A stretch of 64,000 nt of DNA from Lactarius indigo (lineage: Eukaryota > Basidiomycota > Agaricomycetes > Russulales > Russulaceae), in assembly GCA_025766275.1 (NCBI GenBank), contig JAFKAC010000006.1, positions 372,001 through 436,000 of the forward strand, written 5' to 3'. The notes under the pieces are model-generated. The model was not told the origin of the DNA. It did not search any database and worked only from the letters and a program-made list of their open reading frames with translations. A program made the translations under genes and the position numbers. Positions 48,654 through 60,417 of the stretch are shown here, piece by piece. Every line of letters begins with the position of its first letter. Position 1 is the stretch's first letter.

Positions 48654-48813
48654 GTTGACCGAAGAAAGATGGCGTTGCTCGGGAGCAGGTACGAACGGTT
48701 ACAGAGGAGAAGGGTGGGGTTTAGCTATAAGTGCGGAACTGATTTTATGGTCCCCCGCAAGCGCCGTGCGGTGCACTAGAAAAAGGTCAAGGAAACACAG
48801 TAGGGGTGCCAGG

Positions 48814-48822
48814 GACGTGTCC
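48814..48822. repeat. Target-site duplication, left copy
   Basis: GACGTGTCC directly precedes the transposon; an identical copy follows it at 54606-54614. The two outer flanks join into a sequence matching sibling promoters (CAGGAACGTGCCCAGGTTCC). Confidence 0.9.
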
Positions 48823-49070
48823 AGCTGTCCCAGCTCACCCCCCCCCCTAACACGTCACATGACATCACGTGACTCATCGCGCGCGCGAACTCAGACCTTA
48901 ACTTGCCATATAACATTTTGGGAAATGAATTATATTAATTTATGTAATTAAGTCACGTGATCAGGTACACGAAAAGTAGTACACAATGTACGCGACGCGA
49001 TTTGGATCCCCGATTCCCCAAATGCCCCCCACCTCAAATGACGACTTCGCCCCCCCGTCCGAGAGCCAGT
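48823..49070. repeat. Left terminal inverted repeat of the MULE
   Basis: Starts AGCTGTCCCAGCTCACC, followed by a C-run, TCACGTGA-type palindromic motifs and an AT-rich core. It includes the transposase start codon (48986) and its first about 28 codons, so coding sequence is duplicated in the right TIR. Confidence 0.9.
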
Positions 49071-52000
49071 GTACCCAATCAAAGTGCAAGGCTGCCCTTC
49101 CAGTCGGCTACCAATACAAGACCTGTGAGAAATGCCGAAGCATCAGCAAACTTAGCATGCAAAAGAAGCGGAAACGAGAGAAAGCGGACGAAGGTCCACA
49201 CCGCTCACCAGCTGTAGCTCCAGGCAGCAATGACCCCATTGAATACATCTATGTTGGAAGCGATACAGAATCAAGTAAAGTGAGCATAAACTTATCTGTG
49301 TTTCTAAAAAGGACTCTTACCCGTCGAATTACTTAGGAAAATATCCCAGTCCAGTTTAAAGACAAGCATGCAATCTTGAAGAAGCTAAAAAGCGTATTTA
49401 AATCAACTGATCGGATTTTTTTTCATGGGAGTTGTGACTTACCCGTAGATCCGTTGATCTCCCATAGGGCCCAAGTTCAAGCAACTGTGTATGAGATTTG
49501 GAAGGCCACGGGTTACCGCTTCACGTAAGAGAAGTTCCGAATGCTAAGAGAAAAGAATAACATACCTGAATAGGGTCAAAGACAATCAATTACTGAAAAA
49601 TGGTCATAAAACGCGATACTGGTGCTGCCAGGATGAACACGGAAAGCAAGTGGCCCGTCCAAGTCAGAAGGAAGGGGCAAAGCATAGAGATACAGTGGGC
49701 ATGCACCGCTACAGCTGCAAAAGCAAGTTAAACATATCGTGTCGTACAAATCCAAAAAGCGAAGAAAACACATCCACAATTACCATCTGGCTCGAACACC
49801 ACATGAGGCACACACCATACTACGACGTCGCACTACCCCTTGAAGCCGCTGCACTGATACGAGAAAATATAGAGTGGTCATGCCCGAACGAAATCACAAA
49901 AAAAGTTCAATCCACATACCCATCAATAACCGCTAATCAGGTTCACGCCGCCTGGACAACAATGAGCGAGACACTCTGGAAACGAGGCACACAGCAATTA
50001 CCTTCAGTAAGAACCCTTCTAGAAGAGCTCAAAGACGACGCGGCCATCCTTGATCTTCCAGCAATGGAAGGTGTCGAGCAAGTCGCATGGGTGATGACGA
50101 AGATAATGATACCACTTCGCGGAACAATTGTCGAAGTCGGAATGGATGCTACCTGTAAGAAACACATCAAGCGTCAGATACAGATGTGCTAACAAAAAAA
50201 AAAAAGATAATACGAATTCTAAACACCTCGAGCTGTATACCATCCTTGGAGAGTACGACAACGCCGGGTTCCCACTCTCATATTGTCTCTTGACGACAGC
50301 TACCTCAGTAGAAGACAGAAAACGTACCAAGGCACTAGAGGCCTGGGCAACAATCTTGCGCGACGAATATGGCGTGTTCCCGAAGTTTGTCCACACAGAC
50401 AAAGACATGGCCGAAATTGGTGCGAGTCGACGCGTTTGGCCAGAGGCAAAACACCAACTCTGTTGGTGGCATCAGCGTGAAGCGATTAAAAGAAGACTCA
50501 AAGGAAACCTACCCACGTCACCATACAACGCTCATCGGGCTGCACGCGAACACCCATTCATTGACCTCACCTTCAAGCCCTATGGCCGTGTGGATCCAAA
50601 TGACTGCGAAGGAAGTGTTCCCGGGGAGATCTGTGAACAAGATGTACAGAGCAAGAGCGCGAACACAGCACTTACCAGTGGAGGTCCTAATTCCATTAAG
50701 CTTCGCATTCCCGCCCTAAGCCAAAGCAGCCGAAACCTAGAGGGTAGCCAAGCCGGTCAGAACGCGAGCGGTTTCCCTGAATCACTGCAGAACCTTGCCC
50801 ATTCGGTCGAGAGTGTGGGAGGGAAGATGGATGAGCCGACACTTGCCGTCGCTCGTCTGGCCGTCCTGGAAAACCTTGCGCGTTCAGGTGTGGGAAGGGG
50901 AAGGAACCTGGGTGAGTTGACACTTGCCGTCGCTCACCCCGAGCTGCTGAAAAAAAACGCGCGCACTCAGATATGGATGTGGGAGGGAATGCGGGCGAGC
51001 CAACACTTACCGTCGCTCGCCTAACGGTACTGGAAAGCCTTGCGCGTTCGATCTTGAGTGTGGGAGGGAGCCCTGGTAAGTCGACATTTGTCGTCGTCTG
51101 CCCCGAATTGCTGGAAAGACACGCCCGATCAGACGCGAACGCGGAGAACCTGAGTGGGCCAACACTTACTGACACCCCCCTCGCGCTGCTGAACACCATT
51201 GCACGTTCAATCACGGGCTCAGGAGGAAGCGCGAGTGGATTGCGTTGTGCTGCGGGCGTAGGAGATAACGTGGGCGGGCCCACACTTGCTGGCAGTTTTC
51301 CCAGTCCACGGGCTCGCGATCTTGCTCGGGGTGGTGGGGATCAGGTCGCCGAAACAAAAGAAAAAGAGAGCAAGAAACTTACCATCCGAATCCCCGCCGC
51401 TTCGATGATTCGTAAAACTGATCCGATGGCTGAAATTGAGTCAGACCCCGACGAAGAAACAGCGACCGGCCGACGCACCTTTTGCCCGGTCGAACAACGC
51501 GCAGCCATCGTCGATATGATGGAGCGCCATTTCTGTGCGCACCCTCTTATCCCAGGGTATTCGGCTCCGACCCCCGAGGGGATTAAAGCGTGGGCTGTGA
51601 AGCAAATATATCAATTCTGCGTTTTCCATGACTTGCCGAACTTATGGGCCTACCTGTGGGAAAACTGGTATCGGCGCGGGAGGTGGGAGCTGTGGGCACG
51701 GAGCGCGGATCCAAAGGAGATACCACGTCTAAAAACGACGATGTTTGTCGAGGCACAGTGAGTAATGAGTAACCCTAGCAAGAATGCGTTACTCACCATC
51801 CGAATCTTGTGCAGTTGGCGGCGCGTGAAGGAGGACTATCTCAGCCATTTCAGTCTGCCCCGTCTTGACTTGCTCGCGTGGGTCTTGCTTACGAAACTGG
51901 CGCCGACATACTACCGAAAGATCGAAGTCGTATTCAATGACATCGGCCGCTTTCGTGAACTACCTAAGTGGAGAAAAGATTTCAAGGCTGAATGGAAAAA

Positions 52001-52661
52001 AGCTATGAGAACGCCAATCACAATGCCATTAAACGAGAAATACCGACCGGACATCAAACGATTCGTGTGCACCTGCCCACACTTCGTCGTGAGTCGATTC
52101 CTAATATGCAAGCATTTAGTCCAGCAATTCTACCCGGTCGACCCTCGGTTTTTCCTCGAAGTAACACGAAACCGGACCTCACCTTTTTGGTCCCATCCCT
52201 CCCTCAAGCCCCTTCCAACAGCTGCAGCGAGAATCGAGGAAGAACCTCCAACGACCGCTGATGGCGATGGTGACGATAAGGCATCGATGGAGGTATATAG
52301 TCGACTGAATACAGCCGGAAATGAAATGGAGGACTCGGGTCCTCAGTCCGACGACGACGACGCGCTGATCGATACTGGAGGCAACGTCGAGAAAAAAGCG
52401 GTCAAAGAAGAAATGGAAAATTACATACACATCATCCGAGATTTCTGCGACGGCCTCGAATTCCAAGTCAAGTTTCAAGACCACCGGTTTTTGAGGACGT
52501 TGGAAAGGGAGGGCGCTGGGTTCCTCAAGCTCGCGCAGAACTGTCTTAGTCGGGAAAGACGTTTAAATTCGAGTCGAGTTGCCTCCCCGTTGACATGGGA
52601 AAGGTCAACAGCCAACGCATTGTTCTATCGATCGCGGCCACGCCACGATGACGGCACCTGA
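48986..52661 (+). CDS. MULE transposase (DDE plus SWIM zinc finger)
   Basis: ATG at 48986. The N-terminus has a Cys4 motif (C29, C34, C47, C50: SQCTQSKC and KTCEKC) followed by a basic KKRKREK patch, likely DNA binding. The catalytic core spans introns: the first Asp in VEVGMDATY (an intron from 50155 with GTAAGA donor and A-run acceptor restores it), SYCLLTTATSVEDRKRTKAL, the second Asp in VHTDKDMAEIG, and the MULE-typical CxxH in HQLCWWHQREAIKRR. A repetitive spacer (about 50700-51340) carries units like EPTLAVARLAVLENLARS, with a frame change at an A-run near 50950. The last region has LWENWYRRGRWELWAR and the SWIM finger CTCPHFVVSRFLICKHLVQ. Possibly still nearly functional; the A-run break needs checking. 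Confidence 0.85.
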
Positions 52662-52939
52662 GACAACACATGGTCTCATTATTTAAGTAATAGTACATGC
52701 GCCGCACAATTCTCCGGCTTTTTTTAGTCATAAATATACCCGCGGCTGAAATTACTTGACTCATAACACGGCACACGGTGAACAACACGTAAGTTACTTG
52801 TACGAAACGAGACAAGCACGGACATAATGCGACAAGACCCTGCTCCCCATGAATAAACAATAGTACGCTAAGTCCCACGAGTCCACAGAGAAAAGATAAA
52901 AGAAAAGACAAGGAAATAAACAATAGTACGCCAAGTCCT

Positions 52940-53510
52940 ATGATTGCCAGACAGTGTGTCACGTACGCAAATTGACCGTGAGCGGTCTTTGGTTTGAAGG
53001 GGAGTTGAGTGAGTGACGAAAGTTACTGGGAAAAAAAGAAAGAGATAATTAAAGAGTACGCGATTACCAGGCAGCGTGTCACGTACGCAAATTGACCATG
53101 AGCGGTCTTTGGTTTGAAGGGGAGTTGAGCGAGCGATGAAAGAGACTGGAAAAGAAAAAGAAAGAGATAATTAAAGAGTACGTGATTACCAGACAGCATA
53201 TCACGTACGCAAATTGACCTGAGCGGTCATTGGCTTGAAGGGGAGTCGAGCAATCGACGAAAGAGACTGGAAAAGAAAGAGAAAGAGATAATTAAAGAGT
53301 ACGTGATTACCAGACAGCGTATCACGTACGCAAATTGACCGTGAGCGGTCTTTGGTTTGAAGGGGAGTCGAGCGATCGACGAAAAGAGAGTGGAAAAAGA
53401 AAGAAAGAAAGAAAGAGATAATTAAAGAGTACGTGATTGCCAGGCAGCGTGACACGTACGCAAATTGATCGTGAGCGGCCTTTGGTCTGAGAAGGAGAAC
53501 AGCCGAGGGG
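52940..53510. repeat. Minisatellite of about 120-131-bp units in the MULE
   Basis: Five tandem copies beginning near 52942, 53062, 53184, 53304 and 53436, each with CACGTACGCAAATTGACC, TGAGCGGTC, TTTGAAGGGGAG and a GA-rich AAAGAGATAATTAAAGAG stretch. The last copy is diverged. Confidence 0.88.
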
Positions 53511-53674
53511 GCGACAGCACCGGGGAGCATTTGAGATAGGCAATGCCAGCGAGGTATCGACTATCGAGGGGGGAGGAAGGACATATGATCGGTGGGCTGA
53601 GAATGACAGGAGCGTCACTCAGAGGAGGGAAACGAAGGGACTTACTAAGATTCGCACCGGGTGCGAATATTGCA

Positions 53675-53970
53675 GCGGTAGCTCGTGGGAGAACAACAGT
53701 GGGGTATGGACCTGGGCCAGCGAAGTCGTGGTGAACGCGACAGTGCAGCGGCAGCGGTAGTTCGTGGGAGAACAACAGTGGGGTATGGACCTGGGCCAGC
53801 GAAGTCGTGGTGAACGCGACAGTGTAGCGACAGCGGTAGTTCGTGGGAGAACAACAGTGGGGTATGGACCTGGGCCAGCGAAGTCGTGGTGAACGCGACA
53901 GTGTAGCGACAGCGGTAGTTCGTGGGAGAACAACAGTAGGGTATGGACCTGGGCCAGCGAAGTCGTGAAC
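53675..53970. repeat. Minisatellite of four 79-bp units in the MULE
   Basis: Copies start at 53675, 53754, 53833 and 53912, each containing GCGGTAG(T/C)TCGTGGGAGA and GGTATGGACCTGGGCCAGCG. Units two and three are almost identical. Confidence 0.9.
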
Positions 53971-54359
53971 GTGACTCTCAAGGTCACGTAACGTGGAAGG
54001 GTCGACGTGCGTTGAAAGAATACGAGACGTAGTCAGAAACAGAAACCGGGGCAGAGATCTTACTTACCTGCTGCTTCTCTCTCTCCGCTTCTCGACCTCG
54101 TCACTGCTCTACTTGAGTCATCACAGAAGTAGTGAGGGAGTGAGAGGGCGGTGGCGGTCGGTGAGAGGCAAGAGAGCGAGGAGCAGTAAGGCGAGTGCGT
54201 GGGGCGAACATGAAGGAGCCAAGCGCCGTAATGATCGACTTAGCATTTCGCTGCGGCCCGGCCCGATACGAACTCACATTGCTTTCCAAAAAAACAAAAC
54301 AAAAAAATTTAATTCACACAGCGCACAAGGACATCTTAATCAGTTAATCAGGCCAAGTG

Positions 54360-54605
54360 ACTGGCTCTCGGATGGGGAGGCAAAGTCATCATTTGAGGTG
54401 GGGGGCATTTGGGGAATCGGGGATCCAAATCGCGTCGCGTACATTGTGTAACTTTTCGTGTACCTGATCACGTGACTTAATTACATAAATTAATATAATT
54501 CATTTCCCAAAATGTTATATGGCAAGTTAAGGTCTGAGTTCGCGCGCACGATGAGTCACGTGATGTCATGTGACGTGTTAGGGGGGGGGGTGAGCTAGGA
54601 CTGCT
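54360..54605. repeat. Right terminal inverted repeat of the MULE
   Basis: Reverse complement of 48823-49070, ending GGTGAGCTAGGACTGCT. It differs from the left TIR by a few substitutions and small indels (for example a two-base difference near 54455). Confidence 0.9.
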
Positions 54606-54614
54606 GACGTGTCC
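54606..54614. repeat. Target-site duplication, right copy
   Basis: GACGTGTCC, identical to 48814-48822, followed by AGGCCTGCGTCAA, which continues the interrupted A7 upstream region. Confidence 0.9.
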
Positions 54615-55063
54615 AGGCCTGCGTCAATCGAAGGCCAAAAACATCGATATTTTACGTGGTATGTGTAAGTGGGGTCGCCACCAGGCAGAAATCGAGTCAA
54701 CAAAAAAAGACCTGTACAGTAGGCGAAACGTGTGAACTGCCACGTAAAGCTACAACTTTCTTCCGGGTATTTGGTCCCTGCTGAGCGCTGAGGTCGTACA
54801 AAAACTCGAGAAGTAAATCTGGCTCTGTAAATAAAATAAAATAAAAATTTGGCAATGAACGTCGAGGCAACTAGAGGAAGGTCACATGCAAACTGAACTG
54901 GTATTCAAGTAGGTGTACGTAAGACAAGCGTATGTGATACAAAGGAGTGTGTTAGGTAGTGAACATTTTCTACAGCGTGATTGCATTACGATCGCAGCAC
55001 AGGCAAACCTATCATACACCAACCAAGGATAAATGCGACCCATAGTATCAAAGTCCCTTACTG

Positions 55064-56561
55064 TCAATCCAGTCGAACAACGAGCACCCCAGCATTAGAC
55101 GGATCCAGCCAATGTATAAGGCCTCGTCTATGGGACCCGGGTCAGTCTATAACATAGGGGACGATACATCGCACTTACTTAGTAAGGAAATCCTCCAAAG
55201 CTGGCCGAATCTTGGCACCACCAGCGTCCGAGTGTAATCCCTTGCCTAGGTCGTTCGACTGTTATGCGCGCATCCTACATTTTGTCGAAAGACTCACCAA
55301 CTATGAAGCGCACAACTTCGTCACCCCTCGACCTAGCAGTTTGAAGCTGATCCTTTACGACTTGAATGGCTTCGGCGACATACAGATCATGAAGGTCAAT
55401 CATCTGCCCCTCACCACGATTCTAGGATGAAGAAAGGTTAAGAACGGCCTTTGGCAAATCTCGGCAGACATCTAAAGTACAAACCTTGTTATTCTCTCTA
55501 AAGATGATCTTGGCCGCTCGTTTATCGAGTTCCTTCATTTCACTCTCGCGGGCAATAGCATCTTGTCTGTGTGCGTGTGCAGCCCCGAGATGTCCCTTCT
55601 TGCTTGTGCTCTTGGCCCGACTACGCGCCTCCGACATCTCCCGACCTTTGCGTCGCGCTTGTTCACGTAGTTTCTTGGCAAGTTCGAGGTCCTCGACGGC
55701 AGCTGGCTTGTCAGAGCAAGGGTTGGACGAGACGATCACAGGTGCAGTCGGTGGAGGGGGTTCACTTCCAATGGGTATGCGCGAAGGAATATGAGAGCTG
55801 GTCCGGAAGTATTCGTATTCAGGCGGTTCGTGGACGTGATCGGTATGAAAGAGCGAAGAATACAGACGGGAAGCCTGTGTGCGGGTGGAGGACGGCTGTG
55901 TCTGGCTAGGTGTTCGACTGTAAGGTGAGGCTACCCTCGAGTGATAGACGCCACGATCATAGTGAGGAGGTGCCGGAGTCCCGGCTGTAGTCAGCCCGTA
56001 GACATCGGTTGTTAGTGGTCGGTAGGCATAGGATGGGGGTGACGGGGGTGGCCTGTAAGACCGCTGGGTTTGGGTCCGAGTGGTGTCACTGATGTACGAA
56101 GAACTCGAGTAATGTGGATCACGAGGGGGAGGGTTGTTGTCTTCTCCGCTAAAAAAATATTGAACAATGGCATAGGCGGTCACTGCAGTGCAGGACGCTG
56201 CAAGAGTGAAGGCCAAATACGGATAACGAGGAGGAGGGGGTTCTTTTTCGCCAAAAAAGTATTTACCAATGGCACGGGCCGCGGTAAGAGCGGTATCCAA
56301 ACACGAGTCACGAGGAGGAGGGTCTTTTCTGCCAAAAACATATTTACCAATGGCATGCGTCACCGCGGCAAGAGTGGAGGCGAAGTACGAATCACTAGGA
56401 GGAGGATCTTTTCTGCCAAAAAAGTATTTCCCGGTGGCATGGGCCGTCGCGACAACAGTGGTCAAATACGAATCACGAGGAGGGTCTTTTCCGCCAAAAT
56501 TGTATTTGCCAATGGCATAGGCAGCCGCGGCAAGAGTGAGGGTCAACTTGAGGCTTGACAT
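55064..56561 (-). CDS. Smr-domain protein A8 with five hydrophobic cassettes, LHD variant
   Basis: Four in-frame exons, about 465 residues. The N-terminus is five tandem cassettes of about 27-36 residues, each a hydrophobic run followed by a charged Pro/Arg spacer: LTLTLAAAAYAIGKYNFGG, LTTVVATAHATGKYFFG, FASTLAAVTHAIGKYVFG, LDTALTAARAIGKYFFG and LAFTLAASCTAVTAYAIVQY. Linker repeats and DUF1771 (KKLREQARRKGREMSEARSR) follow. Exon 2 is QMIDLHDLYVAEAIQVVKDQ, with Asp replacing the Gly after DLH; exon 3 GKGLHSDAGGAKIRPALEDF; exon 4 LIHWLDPSNAGVLVVRLD. Intact by frame. The five segments could make it polytopic. Confidence 0.85.
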
Positions 56562-57414
56562 GTTGACCGAGGAAAGAGGGCGATGCCCCCGGGGCAGGCA
56601 CTGACGGTTACGAAGGGAAAGGGTACAGGAAAGGTTCGACTATAAGTATGGAATTGAGTTTACGGACACCTGACAAGCGCCTTGATCAGAAAAGGGTAAA
56701 GGAAAACTACCACGGGAACGTGTCCAGGAAACGCGTCAAATGCACAGAAAGTAATAGTCGGATAGAGGGTGATCGGTCCAGCGATTATCTTGGAGACTAC
56801 TCTCCAAGTCAGGAATGTGTGTCAAGTATTTGCGAAGGGGGGAAACGGCTAAGCCTCGGATCATGGATCGAACTTCTTCGCCGTCACATGTCCAGATAGC
56901 ATCACTTGACAGCCAGCGAGAAGGCGTGTCAGTACTTAGCGCTAAGCGTGAGAGCGAGAATAATACAAACAAGGGACTGAGGACCAGCACCGCCCAGCCG
57001 ACGAACCTTTTTGGGAGTTGCCACGTCAGGCCGATAACTGAATTGAATGAAGTGCTACGTACTCATAGTCAGTCGTAGCTTTGACAAAATAATAATGATA
57101 CAGCAGCAGTAGTGTGGAACCACGTCGGTCGAGAGGAGGAAGTGGGCTAAAATGAAGATGAGGGTATAGTGGAGGTACGGGCCCCGAAGGCTGCCGAAGT
57201 TGCCACGATTCCCAAAATTTGAGACAATTCCGTCAGGTACAGCGATATATTGAATTACAACCTCAGCGACATTATCCCATCATACTCGCGTCTGTTAATC
57301 AAAAGGTGAAACCGAGCGTATAATGAAGTGCAAGTGCTCGCGAGCGTTGGAAAGTAGCTGAATGCCTATCTGGATTCTGGATTCACAGAAAACGAAACCC
57401 TTCCCTATGGTCCC

Positions 57415-58344
57415 TGCCTTGGTAGGTGGACAATGAGCACCCCTCCGTTCTTACGATCTATCTCAGATACTAGTCCGCGCCTGGATACGAATCGTCGTTA
57501 GTTTGGACTCGGAATACCGTTTTGAACGTTAATTTCAGATTTGACTCTTACCCTCCCATGTGCTCTTCTAGAGCTGGTAAAATCTCTGGCCCTTCTTTTG
57601 AGTGCTTTCCTTTGCCTGAGTAACACCTAAATCGTCAGGGTCGGTGATCGATGCGGTGCACTACCAACCAGTGATGAACCGTATTGTCTCGTCCCCTTTT
57701 GACGTCGCCGCTTGTATACTTTGTTCTGCCATTTCGATGGCTTCAGGGACGTGTAGCAAGTGAAGATCAACTTCTCCTGGTTTCACACCCTAGCCCGAGA
57801 TGACATACGAGGTGGTCAACCAGCGTCCCCCAAACGATGAACGTTGAACTGCTGTACCTTATTTTTCACTGAGTGACCCGATCGGGAAGATACATTCAGT
57901 CGCCCGACTCTCCCTCAGTCCGACCCACCACCACTCTGACTTACCTCTGAAGATGATCTCTTTGGCTTTCTTATTAAACTTCTTCATCGTCTTCAAACAC
58001 TCCTCTGCAAGCTTCTTGAGTTTCTCCCAAAGGCGGAGGTTCCCCGCGTCGAACGCTTTTTGGGCCCGCTCGAGCAACTTCGCTCTCTTTTCACCCTGTT
58101 TGCGAGCCTTGAGTCGTAGGCTTTCGGCATTGTCCAGTTCTCGTGGCCCAGGCCCACCACTCGGACCCGGCTGTGGATCTGAGGTGGGTACTGCTGATTG
58201 AGATATATCTTCGGCGTGTTCATGAGATCCATGGGGGTAGGAATCCGTGCCGTCCGGGATACGCGAGTAATCACTTCTTTCATTTCTTGCCCCACCTCGT
58301 CCGACGGGGCGGCGTTTGAGGACTTCACTGAACTTCATTCGCAT
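57415..58344 (-). CDS. B-type Smr gene B2 (best-preserved B copy)
   Basis: ATG at 58344 (MRMKFSEVLKRRPVGRGGAR). It lacks the hydrophobic N-terminus of A genes and has a hydrophilic Pro/Ser linker (PTSDPQPGPSGGPGPRELDN). The DUF1771-like helix is SLRLKARKQGEKRAKLLERA ... KTMKKFNKKAKEIIF. Exon 2 is GEVDLHLLHVPEAIEMAEQS with Leu after DLH, exon 3 GKGKHSKEGPEILPALEEHM, and exon 4 (57415-57480) RGLVSEIDRKNGGVLIVHL, which closes the Smr fold. The exon 1-2 junction leaves one base too many with the obvious GTAAGT donor, so it either uses another site or has a one-base insertion. About 235 residues, presumably soluble. Confidence 0.72.
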
Positions 58345-58812
58345 AGCTGGTAAGGGTTGGGTTGGTTAATCCGTCAAGGACCTGCCTATAGATCATATAT
58401 ATTCCCCGCGCACGCACTCTCCTCGAGGCGGCCTACTTGGTAGGCACGACGCTATGAAAGGTAACTCTTTGCGCCAGATGCCACTGGAGCCAGTACAGGA
58501 AGCAATATGCGGCGGCGCAAGCGACGAAAGAAGAGTTACTTAACTGATAGATTGTCTTCACACTTGCGCGCCTTGCCGCGCCTTCTTAATATCCATTTTC
58601 TCCAGTACTGAAATATACGTTTTCGTGCCAGTGTATCGTGAGGAAAGTCATATTCAAATTGAGATGGTATTCAGGCCGTAATCAAACAGTGAGGAGGCAA
58701 AGGAATGGGTTAGTTAGTGAACATGATGTACAGCGTGTTTATCACAATCGTATCAAGGTCAACCTATCATGCGTATCGTCCAATTAACGCGACCCCGAAA
58801 TGCTATCCGAAT

Positions 58813-60417
58813 CTATCGTTGTCGATTCAACCGAACGATGAGCACCCCGGCATTATGCGGATCCAGCGAATGCCCCAGTCCTCGTCTATGGGATTGGCTC
58901 AGGTCAGTCTGAAGAATCAGGGACGAAGCGTCGCACGTACTCATTACAGAGATCTTCCAAAGCTGGTCGAATCCTGGCCCTACCGGCGTCCGAGTGTAAC
59001 CCTTTGCCTATGTTCGTCCGATATTATGCGCACATCCGATAGAGTTTGTCGAAGGGCTCACCAACTATGAAGCACATAACTTGGTCGCCCCTTGATTCAC
59101 CACACTGAAGCAGTTGGTTCGCGAACCCAACAGCTTCAGCAACGTACAAACCGTGAAGGTCAATCTTCCCCCCGTTCTTACGGTCCTAGCACAGAGGAGA
59201 GTGAGAACATGAGAACAACAAGCTCTGGCGGGTCTCGGCGGTTATCCATTACTGACCTTGTTGTTCTCCCTAAAGATGATCCTGGCCGCCCGCTTATCGA
59301 GTTCCTTCTTTGCACTCTCATGGGACATAGCTTCCTGCCTGTGTGCCTGTGCAGCCCCGCGCAGTCCCTTTTTTTGCGCACTCTTGGCCCGACTATATGC
59401 CTCCGTCATCTCCCGACCGCTACGCTGCGCTTTTTCACGTAGTTTCTTGGCGAATTCTAGGTCTTCAACGACGGCTAACGCACCGGAAGGAGTGGAGGAC
59501 AGGTGTGTCTGACTAGGCGTTCGCGTGTGATGGACGCTACGATAGTCAGGAGGGGCGGAAGTCCGGGGTGTGGTCTGGCTGTGAACATGGGTTGGTGGGG
59601 GTCGATAACTGTAGGATGGGGACTGCGGGGTTGGTCTGTAAGACTGTTGGGTCCGGGCAGTGCCAGTATTGTAGAAAGAGGTCGAATAATACGAATCGCG
59701 AGGAGGACGAGGAGGATTGTTGTTTTTTCTGCCAAAAAAGTATTTGCCAATGGCATGGGTAGCTGCCGCAAGAGTGGCCAAATACGATTCACGAGGGTCG
59801 TCGTCCTTTTTTCCCTCAAAAAAGCGTTTACCAATGGCATAGGCGGCTGCCGCGAAAGTGGAGGCCGAATATGAATCACGAGGAGGAGAGTCGACATCTT
59901 TCCTCCCAAAAAAGCGTTTACCAATCGTATCGACCGCCCTTGTGGCCTCCGCAAGAGTGGAGGCCAAGTACGAATCACGAGGAGTATTGTCGTCTTTTCC
60001 GCCAAAAAAGCATTTATGAATGGTATAGGCGGCTGCCGCGAAGGTGGAGGCCAAGTACGAATCACGAGGAGGGGTGGCGTCGCCTTTCCCCCCCAAAAGG
60101 GATTTACCAATGGTATAGGCGGCTGCTGCGAAAGTGGAGGCAGAATACGAATCACGAGAAGGAGGGCCATCGCCTTTCCCATCAAAAAGGTATTTATCAA
60201 TGGTGTTGGTGGCTGCTGCGAAAGTGGAGGCCAAATACGAATCACGAGAAGGAGGGTCGTCGTCTTTTCTGCCAAAAAAGTAATTGCCAATGGCATAAGC
60301 GGTCGCCACAAGTGTGGAGGTATCACGGGGAGTGTTGTTGTTTTTTCCGCCAAAAAGGTATTCACCACTGGCATAGGCGGCCCCCATAAGAGTGAAGGCC
60401 AACTTGATGCCTGGCAT
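58813..60417 (-). CDS. Smr-domain protein A9 with eight hydrophobic cassettes
   Basis: Four in-frame exons, about 480 residues. Eight tandem cassettes at the N-terminus (about 60410-59690, period roughly 84-99 nt), for example IKLAFTLMGAAYASGEYLFG, LASTFAAAAYTIHKCFFGG and SASTFAAAAYAIGKRFFEG, each ending in a charged spacer with PPRDSY. DUF1771 is KKLREKAQRSGREMTEAYSR with KRAARIIFRENNK. Exon 2 GKIDLHGLYVAEAVGFANQL retains the signature; exon 3 follows the GKG pattern; exon 4 reads LGHSLDPHNAGVLIVRLNRQ. Intact. The cassettes are moderately hydrophobic, so whether all cross a membrane is uncertain. Confidence 0.85.
59690..60410 (-). repeat. Coding tandem repeat: eight hydrophobic cassettes of A9
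   Basis: Plus-strand units share GAATCACGAGGAGG, a TTTTCTGCCAAAAAAG-like block and CCAATGGCATAGGCGGCTGC. Unit differences are scattered, so copies are not all recent. The same unit occurs five times in A8 (56100-56555), twice in A6 and once in most others. Confidence 0.88.

Larger units (their letters stand above)
48823..54605 (+). mobile_element. Mutator-like (MULE) DNA transposon, 5783 bp
   Basis: Complete element bounded by terminal inverted repeats of about 248 bp (48823-49070) and 246 bp (54360-54605) and a perfect 9-bp target duplication, the usual length for MULEs. It encodes a multi-exon transposase with a DDE core and a SWIM zinc finger, and has two minisatellites in its right third. 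The TIRs are nearly identical, with a few changes, mainly in the first 17 bp and around 49040-49060, which suggests recent insertion. It sits in the upstream region of A7 within the Smr array. Confidence 0.93.

Noticed and set aside
53201..53987. Minus-strand frames with repeated peptides in the transposon's right third
   Set aside because: They arise from the two minisatellites and have no transposase-like or other motif.
59871..60389. Plus-strand repetitive frame opposite the A9 cassettes
   Set aside because: Antisense to the tandem cassettes; repeats carry over but the gene reads on the minus strand with intact Smr exons.
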